Part shown: in pieces, positions 1-8,452 of the stretch
How positions within the stretch are numbered: the first letter of the stretch is position 1
Layout: each line of letters starts with the position of its first letter
From: Pseudomonas graminis
GTDB taxonomy: Bacteria; Pseudomonadota; Gammaproteobacteria; Pseudomonadales; Pseudomonadaceae
Direction of reading: 5' to 3'
Length of the DNA stretch: 64,000 nucleotides
NCBI RefSeq assembly: GCF_013201545.1
Contig: NZ_CP053746.1
Coordinates: 1,701,001 to 1,765,000 of the forward strand
Notes under the pieces: model-generated
The model's input: the letters and a program-made list of their open reading frames with translations, nothing else
What the model was told of the DNA's origin: nothing
Databases searched by the model: none
Made by a program: the position numbers and the translations under genes

Positions 1-90
1 GGGTTGTAGGCAGATGAAGAAAGTTCTGTAGGAAAGATGGGGGGTGGATGTGGGAATGCAAGGGGGCATTAACGCATCGCCAGTCGTCGA

Positions 91-2274
91 TCACACAGGC
101 TCAAGCTTCGCGTACCCCAGCATCAGCCACTTGCTGCCTTCCGAGAAATTCACCTGGACCCGTGCCTGAGCGCCTGAACCCTCGAAGTTGAGGATCACGC
201 CTTCACCAAACACCGCATGCTGCACGTGCTGACCCAGGGAGAACTGGCTCTGCGGAATGGCTTCGCCATCGAACAGACGACTTGGGGCCATGGTTTTGGA
301 GCCGCCGAACGGACGGGTCACGCTGTTGGACAGCCGCACTTCCTGAATCAGGTTGGGCGGGACCTCCCGTACGAAGCGCGAGACCTTGTTGTAGGTTTCG
401 CTGCCGTACAGGCGTCGGGTTTCTGCGTATGTCATCACTAGATGCTGCATCGCGCGGGTGATGCCCACGTAAGCCAGACGACGCTCTTCTTCCAGACGCC
501 CCGGCTCTTCCAGGCTCATCTTGTGCGGAAACAGGCCTTCTTCCATGCCCACCAGGAAGACGTACGGGAACTCCAGACCTTTGGCGCTGTGCAGCGTCAT
601 CAACTGAATGCTGTCTTCGTGCTCATCCGCCTGCGTATCGCCTGCCTCCAACGAGGCGTGCCCGAGGAATGCAGCCAGCGGCGTCAGGTCTTCCTCTTCG
701 TCACTGTTCTCGAAAGCGCGCGCGGCGCTGACCAGTTCCTCAAGGTTTTCCACCCGGGCCTGGCCTTTCTCGCCTTTTTCTTCCTTGTGGTACGTGATCA
801 GGCCGGACTGCTCGATGACCGTTTGGGTCATCAGGTGCAGGGGCATGTCTGCGGCCTTCGCGGCGAGGTTTTCGATCAGTTCGATGAACGCGCCCAGCGC
901 GCTCGCCGCACGACCGGCCAAGCCTTTGTTGGCGACCAGCAGGCGCATGGCCTCCCACATCGACACGTCGGCATGGCGCGCGTGCTCGCGGATGGCTTCG
1001 ACGGTTTTCTCGCCGATACCGCGAGGTGGAACGTTGATCACCCGCTCCAGCGCTGAATCGTTGCCGCGACCGTCAAGCAGGCGCATATACGCCATGGCGT
1101 TCTTGATTTCGGCGCGCTCGAAGAATCGCTGGCCACCGTAGATACGGTACGGGATGCGCTCGCGCAGCAAGGCTTCTTCAAGTACCCGTGATTGGGCGTT
1201 GGAGCGGTACAGAATGGCGATGTCGCTGCGCGCGAGGCCGGTCTTGATCGCGCTTTCAATGGTCTCGACCACGTAGCGCGCTTCGTCGTGTTCGTTGAAT
1301 GCTGCGTAAAGGCTGATCAGTTCGCCATCGCCGACGTCCGTCCACAGCTCTTTGCCCAGACGCCCGGTGTTGTTGACGATCAAACCGTTGGCGGCCTTGA
1401 GGATGCTCGCGGTGGAGCGATAGTTTTGCTCCAGGCGAATGGTCTCGGTGTCGGGGAAGTCTTCGGAATACTGATGAATATTCTCGATCTTCGCGCCGCG
1501 CCAGCCGTAAATGGACTGATCGTCGTCGCCGACCACCATCAGGCTGTCGCCACCCTGGGCGAGCAGGCGCAACCAGGCGTATTGAACGGCGTTGGTGTCC
1601 TGGAATTCGTCCACCAGCACGTGGCGGAAACGACGCTGGTAATGCGCAAGCAGGCTCGGGTTGTCGCGCCAAAGGTCCAGCGCCCGAAGCAGCAACTCGG
1701 AGAAGTCAATAACGCCAGCGCGCTGACAGGCCGCTTCGTACGCCTCGTAGACCGACTTCATGGTCGTTAGAAACAGGTCGCCCGAAGCCTGAATGTGCTT
1801 GGGGCGCAGCCCTTCGTCCTTCTGCCCATTGATGAACCACTGCGCCTGCCGTGCCGGCCAGCGCTGCTCATCAAGATTCAGCTCGCGCATGACGCGCTTG
1901 ACCAGTCGCTGTTGGTCATCGCTGTCAAGAATCTGGAAGCTTTGATTCAGCCCCGCTTCCTGCCAGTGCGCCCGGAGCAGGCGATGCGCCAGGCCGTGGA
2001 AGGTGCCCACCCACATGCCGGCCGGGTTGATACCCATCAATTGCTCGATGCGATGGCGCATCTCGGCAGCGGCCTTGTTGGTGAACGTCACCGACAGGAT
2101 CGAGTGCGGCGAGGCGTTCTCGACCTGGATCAACCAGGCGATACGGTGCACCAACACACGGGTTTTGCCGGAACCAGCGCCGGCCAGGACCAACTGACGA
2201 CCCACGGAGGCAGCTACGGCCTGGCGTTGGGCATCGTTGAGGGAATTAAGCAGAAGGGAGAGGTCATCGCGCAT
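91..2274 (-). CDS. uvrD: DNA helicase II UvrD
   Basis: Superfamily 1A 3'-5' DNA helicase that removes the UvrBC-bound oligonucleotide in nucleotide excision repair and unwinds from the nick in mismatch repair. The 727-residue product has the full set of motifs: Walker A AGAGSGKT at about residues 31-38, DEFQDTN (motif II), GDDDQSIYGWRGA (motif III), QNYRS (motif IV), TLHSAKGLEFPYVFLVGMEEG (motif V, split here at the usual positions) and YVGITRA (motif VI). Length matches UvrD/PcrA (about 720-730). It is transcribed away from the EAL gene; the two starts are about 170 bp apart. The C-terminal tail with a Tudor-like QHVQHAVFGEGVIL region is typical of UvrD and interacts with partners. Rep is the main alternative, but the C-terminal tail and the gene context favour UvrD. 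Confidence 0.97.
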   Translation of the reverse strand: MRDDLSLLLNSLNDAQRQAVAASVGRQLVLAGAGSGKTRVLVHRIAWLIQVENASPHSILSVTFTNKAAAEMRHRIEQLMGINPAGMWVGTFHGLAHRLLRAHWQEAGLNQSFQILDSDDQQRLVKRVMRELNLDEQRWPARQAQWFINGQKDEGLRPKHIQASGDLFLTTMKSVYEAYEAACQRAGVIDFSELLLRALDLWRDNPSLLAHYQRRFRHVLVDEFQDTNAVQYAWLRLLAQGGDSLMVVGDDDQSIYGWRGAKIENIHQYSEDFPDTETIRLEQNYRSTASILKAANGLIVNNTGRLGKELWTDVGDGELISLYAAFNEHDEARYVVETIESAIKTGLARSDIAILYRSNAQSRVLEEALLRERIPYRIYGGQRFFERAEIKNAMAYMRLLDGRGNDSALERVINVPPRGIGEKTVEAIREHARHADVSMWEAMRLLVANKGLAGRAASALGAFIELIENLAAKAADMPLHLMTQTVIEQSGLITYHKEEKGEKGQARVENLEELVSAARAFENSDEEEDLTPLAAFLGHASLEAGDTQADEHEDSIQLMTLHSAKGLEFPYVFLVGMEEGLFPHKMSLEEPGRLEEERRLAYVGITRAMQHLVMTYAETRRLYGSETYNKVSRFVREVPPNLIQEVRLSNSVTRPFGGSKTMAPSRLFDGEAIPQSQFSLGQHVQHAVFGEGVILNFEGSGAQARVQVNFSEGSKWLMLGYAKLEPV

Positions 2275-2444
2275 CGGGGCATTCTAGGGTGCCGTGAGGG
2301 CATGGGCAAACCCTAACGCTGGCCGGTCGTGCTATCGCCGGTCCCATTTCGCCGTCTGTAGATTTTAATTGATGACTGTTTGGTCTCGCCGATCCCTTGT
2401 GTATCCTCCGCGAACGTTCAAGGCCCCCAATTATAAGAACCGCC

Positions 2445-4511
2445 ATGACCTTCAGCTCCGAAGCCCCGGCAGACGCGGTGGCGACACGTCGTGTCATCTG
2501 CAAGCAGTTCGCGACCCAGCTCGCCGCCGAGCGCACCCGCCTTCTTTATCAGGGATCGCTGCTGCCGACTCTGTTCATGTTCATCAATGGTTTGCTCTGC
2601 GCCTGGCTGCTCTGGAGCCCCGAGCGTTACGTGCTGGTGGGCGTCTGGCTGGGCTGGCTGTCAGCGCTGGTGTGCCTGCGCGTGCTGCAAGTCGCAGCGT
2701 TCAGGTCAGCATCACTCGATCGTCGATCGCAGCCGATCTGGAATCGCATGTTTCTGGCCGGCGCATGCGTCAGCGGTTTCACCCTTTCCAGCGCTGCGCT
2801 GGTGCTGATGCCGGCGCAAAGCCTCGCCCAACAGGCTTGGGTGTTCGGTCTGATCGGCGCTGCGACGCTTTCTGCCAGCGTGGCCTATGCCGTCAGCATT
2901 CCGGCGTTCCTCACGTTCACGCTGCCGTGTCTGCTTCCGCCCATTGTCTATCTGTTCGGGGCCGGCGATTCGCAGCGCCACGGTTGGGGTTGGCTCGGAT
3001 TGATTTTGCTGCTGGCGCTGATCGTGGTAGCCGCCCAGGTCAACCGCTTGATCGAGCGGGGCCTGATCCGGCGATTTCAGAACGTGGCGCTCATCGAACA
3101 CCTTCAACAGGCACAGGCTAAAAGCGACGAGCTCAACCGCGAATTGACGCGCCAGTATGAAGAGCGCACGCGTTACCTGACCCATTACGATGAGCTGACC
3201 GGCCTCGCCAATCGCGCCCTGTTCAATGAGCGACTGCGTGAGGCCAATCAGCGTGCGCGGCATGGGGGGCGGACGCTGGCCCTGCTGCACATCAACCTTG
3301 ATCGCTTCAAATTGCTCAACGACAGCCTGGGTCACGACATTGCTGACCAATTGCTGCGCCTTGTCGCGCGCCGGCTGAATGCCAACGTGGCAGATGCCGA
3401 TACCGTCGCGCGTTTGTCGGCGGACGAGTTTGCCGTGCTGTTCGACAGCCATGGCAATCTGACCACGCTGGCACGGATCACGACGCGCCTGCTGGCGAAG
3501 CTGCGCTCGCCGATATCGGTTTGCGGCCATGAGCTGGTGGTCAGCGCCTCCATCGGCATCGCGTTGCTGCCGGGTTCTGCCCGAGACATCGCCGCGCTGG
3601 TCAGTCAGGCGAATATGGCGATGCAGCACGCCAAACATCTTGGCGGCGACAATTTCCAGTTCTATAGCGAGAGCCTTGAGGCGGGAACGCCCGGTCGCCT
3701 GCAGCTGGAAATCCAGCTGCGGCGCGCGATTGCAGAAGGGCAGCTGGAGGTTTTTTACCAACCGAAGCTGGAGCTGGAAAGCGGGCGCCTGAATTCCGCG
3801 GAGGCTCTGGTGCGCTGGCGTCATCCCGAGCGCGGTCTGATTTCGCCCGGCGAGTTCATCGGACTGGCGGAGGAGACCGGCCTGATCGCCAACATCGGGG
3901 AGTTCGTGCTGCGCAAAGCCTGCCATCAAGCCTGCGAATGGCAGCGCGAGGGCCTGGCTCCAATCAGGGTATCGGTCAATTTGTCGGTGCATCAGATGCG
4001 GCAGGGCAAGTTGGTCAGCCTCGTGCGCCAAGTGCTCGAAGAAACAGGGCTCGCGTCGGAATACCTGGAGCTGGAGCTCACCGAGAGTCAGTTGCTCGAA
4101 AGCGTCGAGCACATCATCACAACGTTTCAGCAGTTGCGCGCACTTGGGGTGAAACTGGCCATAGACGACTTCGGCACTGGCTATTCATCGTTGAGCTACC
4201 TGAAACGTTTTCCAGTGCACTATGTGAAGATCGATCAGGCCTTTATTCGTGGTTTGAACGAAGGGGCAGAAGATGCGGCGATTACTCGGGCGATCATCGC
4301 GATGGCCCACAGTCTTGACCTCAGGGTTGTGGCCGAAGGCGTGGAAGATTGCGAACAATTGGAGTTTCTCAGGTCTCACGGTTGCGACGAGGTGCAAGGC
4401 TATTTGATCAGTCGGCCGGTGGAGGCCTGCATAATGGGCAGTATCCTGCGCAGTCAGCTTACCGAAGCCTGGAGCCCTGTGCGAAAAGCCCTACACTACA
4501 CAGCGACATGA
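2445..4511 (+). CDS. Membrane-anchored GGDEF/EAL protein, probable c-di-GMP phosphodiesterase
   Basis: 688-residue cyclic-di-GMP turnover protein. The N-terminal 200 or so residues are hydrophobic with several predicted membrane segments (for example LLPTLFMFINGLLCAWLLW and LGLILLLALIVVAAQ) and probably form a membrane sensor. A GGDEF domain follows, starting near YDELTGLANRALF, but its signature is degenerate (SADEF instead of GGDEF), so cyclase activity is unlikely. The C-terminal EAL domain is intact: EALVRWRHPERG, NLSVHQ, ELTESQLLE, DDFGTGYSSL and AEGVE are all present, so phosphodiesterase activity is expected. I chose the ATG at 2445 because the longer frame from 2397 begins in non-homologous-looking sequence. 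A PA5442-like gene occupies the same place next to uvrD in P. aeruginosa (from memory). Signal and target process are unknown. Confidence 0.9.
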   Translation: MTFSSEAPADAVATRRVICKQFATQLAAERTRLLYQGSLLPTLFMFINGLLCAWLLWSPERYVLVGVWLGWLSALVCLRVLQVAAFRSASLDRRSQPIWNRMFLAGACVSGFTLSSAALVLMPAQSLAQQAWVFGLIGAATLSASVAYAVSIPAFLTFTLPCLLPPIVYLFGAGDSQRHGWGWLGLILLLALIVVAAQVNRLIERGLIRRFQNVALIEHLQQAQAKSDELNRELTRQYEERTRYLTHYDELTGLANRALFNERLREANQRARHGGRTLALLHINLDRFKLLNDSLGHDIADQLLRLVARRLNANVADADTVARLSADEFAVLFDSHGNLTTLARITTRLLAKLRSPISVCGHELVVSASIGIALLPGSARDIAALVSQANMAMQHAKHLGGDNFQFYSESLEAGTPGRLQLEIQLRRAIAEGQLEVFYQPKLELESGRLNSAEALVRWRHPERGLISPGEFIGLAEETGLIANIGEFVLRKACHQACEWQREGLAPIRVSVNLSVHQMRQGKLVSLVRQVLEETGLASEYLELELTESQLLESVEHIITTFQQLRALGVKLAIDDFGTGYSSLSYLKRFPVHYVKIDQAFIRGLNEGAEDAAITRAIIAMAHSLDLRVVAEGVEDCEQLEFLRSHGCDEVQGYLISRPVEACIMGSILRSQLTEAWSPVRKALHYTAT

Positions 4512-4570
4512 CCCTCAACAGCAATCGGTTGACTGCGGGTAGATCGTTTAACTGTGCGGTTTGCAGGTCA

Positions 4571-4585
4571 TGTAGTATAACTACA
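4571..4585. promoter_or_regulatory. HexR-like operator (inverted repeat)
   Basis: The 15-bp sequence TGTAGTATAACTACA is an inverted repeat with 6-bp arms around a 3-bp centre. It fits the HexR consensus known from gammaproteobacteria (TGTARTwwwAYTACA). It lies 43 bp upstream of the TTG start of the RpiR/HexR-family gene, which suggests autoregulation. Binding is inferred, not shown. Confidence 0.6.
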
Positions 4586-4628
4586 AGAAAGCTACAGCCC
4601 GGCCCATCCTTCACTTGAGTCCTGTCCT

Positions 4629-5495
4629 TTGAATCTGTTGCAGCACATCGCCCAGTCACGCCATCTCTTGCGCAAATCGGAGCTGAAAGTAGCCGATCAC
4701 GTGCTGCTCGATCCGGCGGCCGTGATGCACAGCTCCATGGCCGATCTCGCGCATGCGGTCGGTATCAGTGAGCCGACGATCGTGCGTTTCTGCCGCGCCA
4801 TTGGCTGCACCGGTTTTCAGGACCTGAAACTCAAGCTGGCGCAAAGCCTCGCTGCCGGCGCGAGCTTCGGCCAGTTCGCCATCCACGAAGACGATTCCGT
4901 CGCCGATTACAGCCTGAAGATTTTCGACACCACGCTGCACACATTGATAGAAGTGCGCGAAAAGCTAGACCCCCATGCCTTGCAGGCAGCGGTGACGGTC
5001 ATGGCGGCGGCGCATCGGGTCGAGTTCTACGGTTTCGGCGCATCGGGTGCGGTTGCGGCTGACGCCCAGCATAAGTTCTTTCGTCTGTTGCTGACGGCAG
5101 CGTCCTATTCCGATCCGCACATGCAGGCGATGTCGGCTGTGACGCTCAAACCCACTGACGTCGCGGTGTGCATCTCGCAGTCAGGTCGCTCCAAGGACCT
5201 GCTGATTACGGCCAATCTGGTGCGCGAAAGCGGCGCCAATCTGATCACGCTGTGCCCAAGTCAGACGCCATTGGCCGAGCTGTCCACGGTCAACCTCGCG
5301 ATCGACGTGCACGAAGACACCGAAATCTACACGCCGTTGACCTCACGCATCGCGCATCTGGTGGTCATTGACGTCCTGGCGATGGGCGTCGCCATGGCGC
5401 GCGGTCCGAGCCTGGTCAATCACTTGAAAAGCGTGAAGCGCAGCTTGCGCAGCCTGCGGTTGTCGCCGAAGTCGATCAAATCGTCCGAGGATTGA
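4629..5495 (+). CDS. RpiR/MurR-family regulator, HexR paralogue
   Basis: 288-residue transcription factor with an N-terminal HTH_6 domain (about residues 1-80; SELKVADHVLL and SEPTIVRFCRAIG) and a C-terminal SIS sugar-phosphate-binding domain (about 120-260; FYGFGASGAVAADAQHKFFR and CISQSGRSKDLL). HexR of Pseudomonas senses 2-keto-3-deoxy-6-phosphogluconate and represses Entner-Doudoroff genes. The protein recalled as classical HexR, encoded beside zwf-pgl-eda, differs clearly from this one, and none of those genes is here. I therefore call it a HexR paralogue (PA5438-like). The start is TTG at 4629, which gives the canonical N-terminus; no ATG start fits. The palindromic site at 4571-4585 suggests self-control. 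Its effector and regulon are not evident from the window. Confidence 0.88.
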   Translation: MNLLQHIAQSRHLLRKSELKVADHVLLDPAAVMHSSMADLAHAVGISEPTIVRFCRAIGCTGFQDLKLKLAQSLAAGASFGQFAIHEDDSVADYSLKIFDTTLHTLIEVREKLDPHALQAAVTVMAAAHRVEFYGFGASGAVAADAQHKFFRLLLTAASYSDPHMQAMSAVTLKPTDVAVCISQSGRSKDLLITANLVRESGANLITLCPSQTPLAELSTVNLAIDVHEDTEIYTPLTSRIAHLVVIDVLAMGVAMARGPSLVNHLKSVKRSLRSLRLSPKSIKSSED

Positions 5496-5603
5496 GCTGA
5501 GCCATGCAGTGCTGAAACCTTCACCAACCTGTAACGCTTCCGACGTCTGATCGTCACCGCATCCCGCCACTCTGTACTCCCGCACACGAATGGGAGACAG
5601 GAT

Positions 5604-5834
5604 ATGCCTCGGCACTACGATGACTCGCAGCAGCACAGCACCTCCAGCACCAAGACCCGCCGTCAGCAGGAAGACCAGCGCCGCATGGCGTTCCGGCGAG
5701 CGATCGAAAGCCACTCCGAAGAACGCCGCCTTAACCAGGAGCTCTCCAGCTACCTGGATAGCGCCACTGCCCACTTCTGGCAAAGCGCTAGCGCTTCGGA
5801 AGGTGGCCATCAAAGCGCGCGACCAGCTCGCTGA
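5604..5834 (+). CDS. Small conserved hydrophilic protein (PA3496-like)
   Basis: 76-residue, highly charged protein rich in Gln, Arg and Glu (TKTRRQQEDQRRMAFRRAIE), without a signal peptide or membrane segment. It resembles a family of small Pseudomonas proteins I recall as PA3496-like, whose function is not established; the resemblance is from memory. The start at 5604 is preceded by GGGAGAC at good spacing, which supports it over the ATG at 5590. The last 47 bp overlap the 3' end of the convergent pycR gene. Confidence 0.6.
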   Translation: MPRHYDDSQQHSTSSTKTRRQQEDQRRMAFRRAIESHSEERRLNQELSSYLDSATAHFWQSASASEGGHQSARPAR

Positions 5835-6738
5835 TTTGCGTACGCTCTGTCCGAATGAATGACAGGAACGCGTGAGCCACCGGCGACAGACGTTTGTCCC
5901 GCGCCTGTACGACGCACCAGCTTCGGTACAGCGGTAACTCGGCCACTGGCAGCTCGATCAGCGTGCCGGTGGCGAGTTCCAGGCTCAGCGCATGGCGCGT
6001 CAGCAGTGCGACGCCGAGCCCCGCCACCACGCATTCACGCTGCGCTTCCGCCGAGGACACCTCCAGCGTGTGCTCGAAATGAATGCGCTTCTCCTTGAAA
6101 TACTCCTCACACGCCTTGCGCGTCCCCGAACCCTGTTCTCGGACCACCAGCGTCGCGGCCTCCAGATCCTTTAGCGTGGGATTGGGCAACAGCGTCAACG
6201 GGTGATCCGGCTGCGCCACGGCAACGATCGGGTTATTCAGGAAGGGTAGAAACTCCAGGCCCATGTCCTGGGGGACCATCGACATGACGACCAGATCATC
6301 ACGGTTATCCGACAGCCGCCGAATCACCTGCGCCCGATTGACGACCGTGAGGTTGAGCATGACTTCCGGGTATTTACGCTTGAAGGCTGCGAACAGGTGG
6401 GGGACGAAATACTTGGCGCTGGATTCGATCGCCAGTTTGAGCTGGCCCTGCAGCGAGCCCTGCATGTCGGAGAGCTGCATGTCGAGGTTCTCCAGTCGAC
6501 CGAAGATGTCGCGACTGGCAAGCTGCAGCGCTTCGGCTGCCTCCGTGAGATAGAGCTTTTTACCCACGTACTCGAACAGCGGCTGGCCAACCAGCTCTTC
6601 CAGCTGACGAATCTGCAGACTCACCGCCGGCTGGGTCAGCGACATTTCCTCAGCTGCCCGGCTGTAAGAGCGCAAATCACAGACCTCATTGAAGATCCGT
6701 AACTGACGCAATGTCATACGCATCAATGACTTACGCAT
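5788..6738 (-). CDS. pycR: LysR-type regulator of pyruvate carboxylase, PycR
   Basis: 316-residue LysR-family regulator divergent from pycA. The N-terminal winged helix-turn-helix covers about residues 8-67 (LRQLRIFNEVCDLRSYSRAAEE, TQPAVSLQIRQLEELVGQPLFE, split by a short stretch), followed by the periplasmic-binding-protein-like effector domain. Its position and orientation match pycR of P. aeruginosa, which controls lipid metabolism, lipase and virulence traits as well as pyruvate carboxylase (known from the family). CbbR-like residues in the HTH are typical of this subgroup. The start at 6738 keeps the MRKSLMRM leader; internal Met codons at 6723 or 6717 are alternatives. Its likely operator is the inverted repeat at 6776-6791. 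The 3' end overlaps the small gene at 5604-5834. Confidence 0.9.
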   Translation of the reverse strand: MRKSLMRMTLRQLRIFNEVCDLRSYSRAAEEMSLTQPAVSLQIRQLEELVGQPLFEYVGKKLYLTEAAEALQLASRDIFGRLENLDMQLSDMQGSLQGQLKLAIESSAKYFVPHLFAAFKRKYPEVMLNLTVVNRAQVIRRLSDNRDDLVVMSMVPQDMGLEFLPFLNNPIVAVAQPDHPLTLLPNPTLKDLEAATLVVREQGSGTRKACEEYFKEKRIHFEHTLEVSSAEAQRECVVAGLGVALLTRHALSLELATGTLIELPVAELPLYRSWCVVQARDKRLSPVAHAFLSFIRTERTQISELVARFDGHLPKR

Positions 6739-6775
6739 TGTTTAAGCCCTGGCCGCTTACTTAATACCGGCAACT

Positions 6776-6791
6776 ATAAGGTTTTACTTAT
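6776..6791. promoter_or_regulatory. Candidate PycR operator
   Basis: Inverted repeat ATAAG-N6-CTTAT in the AT-rich divergent region between pycR and pycA. Its size and place suit a LysR-type recognition site. This is inference from position and symmetry only. Confidence 0.4.
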
Positions 6792-6933
6792 GGTTCACCC
6801 AATTTTTACTCATTTTTGTTAATTCCTGGTTCGTCATAGGGTGGCCTCACCTGCGAGCAACATGCAGTAACGGAAAGTCGCGCGGCATTGGCCAGCCTTC
6901 TGGTCCATCTGCTAATCGGTCGAGGAAATACCC

Positions 6934-8349
6934 GTGATAAAAAAAATCCTGATCGCCAATCGTGGGGAAATTGCTGTTCGGATCGTGCGCGCATGCGCCG
7001 AGATGGGCATCCGCTCGGTGGCGATCTATTCCGAGGCGGACCGTCACGCGCTCCACGTGAAGCGTGCCGACGAAGCCTACGGCATCGGATCGGACCCCCT
7101 TGAAGGCTATTTGAACCCGCGCAAGCTGGTGAACCTCGCCGTTGAAACCGGCTGCGACGCATTGCACCCCGGCTACGGGTTTCTGTCGGAAAACGCGGAG
7201 CTGGCGGATATCTGCGCTGAACGGGGTATCAAGTTCATCGGCCCGTCTGCTGAAGTGATCCGCCGCATGGGCGACAAAACCGAAGCTCGGCGCAGCATGA
7301 TAAAGGCTGGCGTACCGGTGACGCCCGGTACGGAAGGCAACGTGGCCGACATCGCCGAAGCATTGGTGGAAGGCGATCGCATTGGTTACCCCGTCATGCT
7401 CAAGGCCACCTCCGGCGGCGGCGGGCGCGGCATTCGTCGCTGCAACAGCCGGGAGGAGCTGGAACAGGCGTTTCCTCGGGTCATCTCCGAGGCCACCAAA
7501 GCCTTCGGTAAGGCTGAAGTCTTTCTTGAAAAGTGCATCGTCAATCCCAAGCACATCGAAGCGCAGATCCTCGGCGACAGTTTCGGCAACGTCGTGCACC
7601 TGTTCGAGCGCGATTGCTCCATCCAGCGCCGCAACCAGAAACTCATCGAAATCGCCCCAAGCCCTCAACTGACGCCAGAGCAGCGCGCCTACATCGGTGA
7701 CTTGTCCGTGCGCGCCGCCAAGGCCGTGGGTTACGAGAACGCCGGCACCGTGGAGTTCTTGCTCGCTGAGGGCGAGGTGTACTTCATGGAGATGAACACC
7801 CGCGTACAGGTCGAGCACACGATCACCGAGGAAATTACCGGGATCGACATCGTTCGCGAGCAGATCCGCATTGCGTCCGGGCTGCCACTGTCGGTCAAGC
7901 AGGAAGACATCATCCATCGCGGTTTCGCGTTGCAGTTCCGCATCAACGCGGAAGACCCGAAAAACAACTTCCTGCCGAGCTTCGGCAAGATCACCCGTTA
8001 TTACGCACCCGGCGGCCCCGGCGTGCGCACCGATACGGCGATTTACACCGGCTACACCATTCCGCCGTATTACGACTCCATGTGCCTGAAGCTGATCGTC
8101 TGGGCGCTGACTTGGGAAGAGGCCATGGATCGCGGCCTGCGTGCGCTGGATGACATGCGTCTCCAAGGGGTGAAAACCACGGCCGCGTATTACCAGGAAA
8201 TCCTGCGCAACCCGGAATTCCGCAGCGGCCAGTTCAATACCAGCTTCGTTGAGAGCCATCCCGAGCTCACCCATTACTCGATCAAGCGCAAACCCGAAGA
8301 GCTGGCCCTGGCCATCGCCGCCGCCATCGCTGCCCATGCGGGCTTATAA
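6934..8349 (+). CDS. pycA: Pyruvate carboxylase subunit A (biotin carboxylase)
   Basis: 471-residue ATP-dependent biotin carboxylase subunit (AccC-like) that carboxylates the biotin carried by the B subunit; together they make oxaloacetate from pyruvate for anaplerosis. Motifs seen: N-terminal KKILIANRGEIAVRI, the ATP-grasp glycine loop GGGGRGIR, HIEAQILGD, and the catalytic EMNTRVQVEHTITEEITG. The size fits the two-subunit pyruvate carboxylases of Pseudomonas rather than the single-chain type. The start is GTG at 6934 behind a GAGGAAA ribosome binding site. It is followed, after a 103-bp spacer full of AGCTTGC-type repeats, by oadA. The acetyl-CoA carboxylase AccC is the alternative, but pairing with oadA and pycR decides. 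Confidence 0.95.
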   Translation: MIKKILIANRGEIAVRIVRACAEMGIRSVAIYSEADRHALHVKRADEAYGIGSDPLEGYLNPRKLVNLAVETGCDALHPGYGFLSENAELADICAERGIKFIGPSAEVIRRMGDKTEARRSMIKAGVPVTPGTEGNVADIAEALVEGDRIGYPVMLKATSGGGGRGIRRCNSREELEQAFPRVISEATKAFGKAEVFLEKCIVNPKHIEAQILGDSFGNVVHLFERDCSIQRRNQKLIEIAPSPQLTPEQRAYIGDLSVRAAKAVGYENAGTVEFLLAEGEVYFMEMNTRVQVEHTITEEITGIDIVREQIRIASGLPLSVKQEDIIHRGFALQFRINAEDPKNNFLPSFGKITRYYAPGGPGVRTDTAIYTGYTIPPYYDSMCLKLIVWALTWEEAMDRGLRALDDMRLQGVKTTAAYYQEILRNPEFRSGQFNTSFVESHPELTHYSIKRKPEELALAIAAAIAAHAGL

Positions 8350-8356
8350 AAAAGCC

Positions 8357-8436
8357 AGCTGCAAGCGCTAAGCCGCAAGCTGCAAGTTGAAGCCGATCCG
8401 CTGTGACTTGCCGCTTGTAGCTTGCCGCTTGAAGCT
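8357..8436. repeat. AGCTTGC/GCAAGCT-type inverted repeats between pycA and oadA
   Basis: Between the pycA stop and the oadA ribosome binding site the DNA is built from variants of a short unit (AGCTGCAAGC, AGCCGCAAGC, GCTTGTAGCTTGCCGCTTG). The left part reads GCAAGC and the right part GCTTGC, so the two arms (about 8357-8393 and 8406-8436) can pair. A similar array lies between pstA and pstB. Confidence 0.7.
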
Positions 8437-8452
8437 AAAAGGAGATCCGAAC

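Noticed and set aside
1-90. Possible gene end at the left edge
   Set aside because: No frame with family features; only 90 bp after the uvrD stop.
2712-4112. 466-codon open frame antisense to the EAL gene
   Set aside because: Shadow frame; the sense frame has all EAL motifs.
6847-8337. 496-codon open frame antisense to pycA
   Set aside because: Shadow of a GC-rich gene with strong codon bias. The sense frame is an unmistakable biotin carboxylase; the antisense product has no family features.
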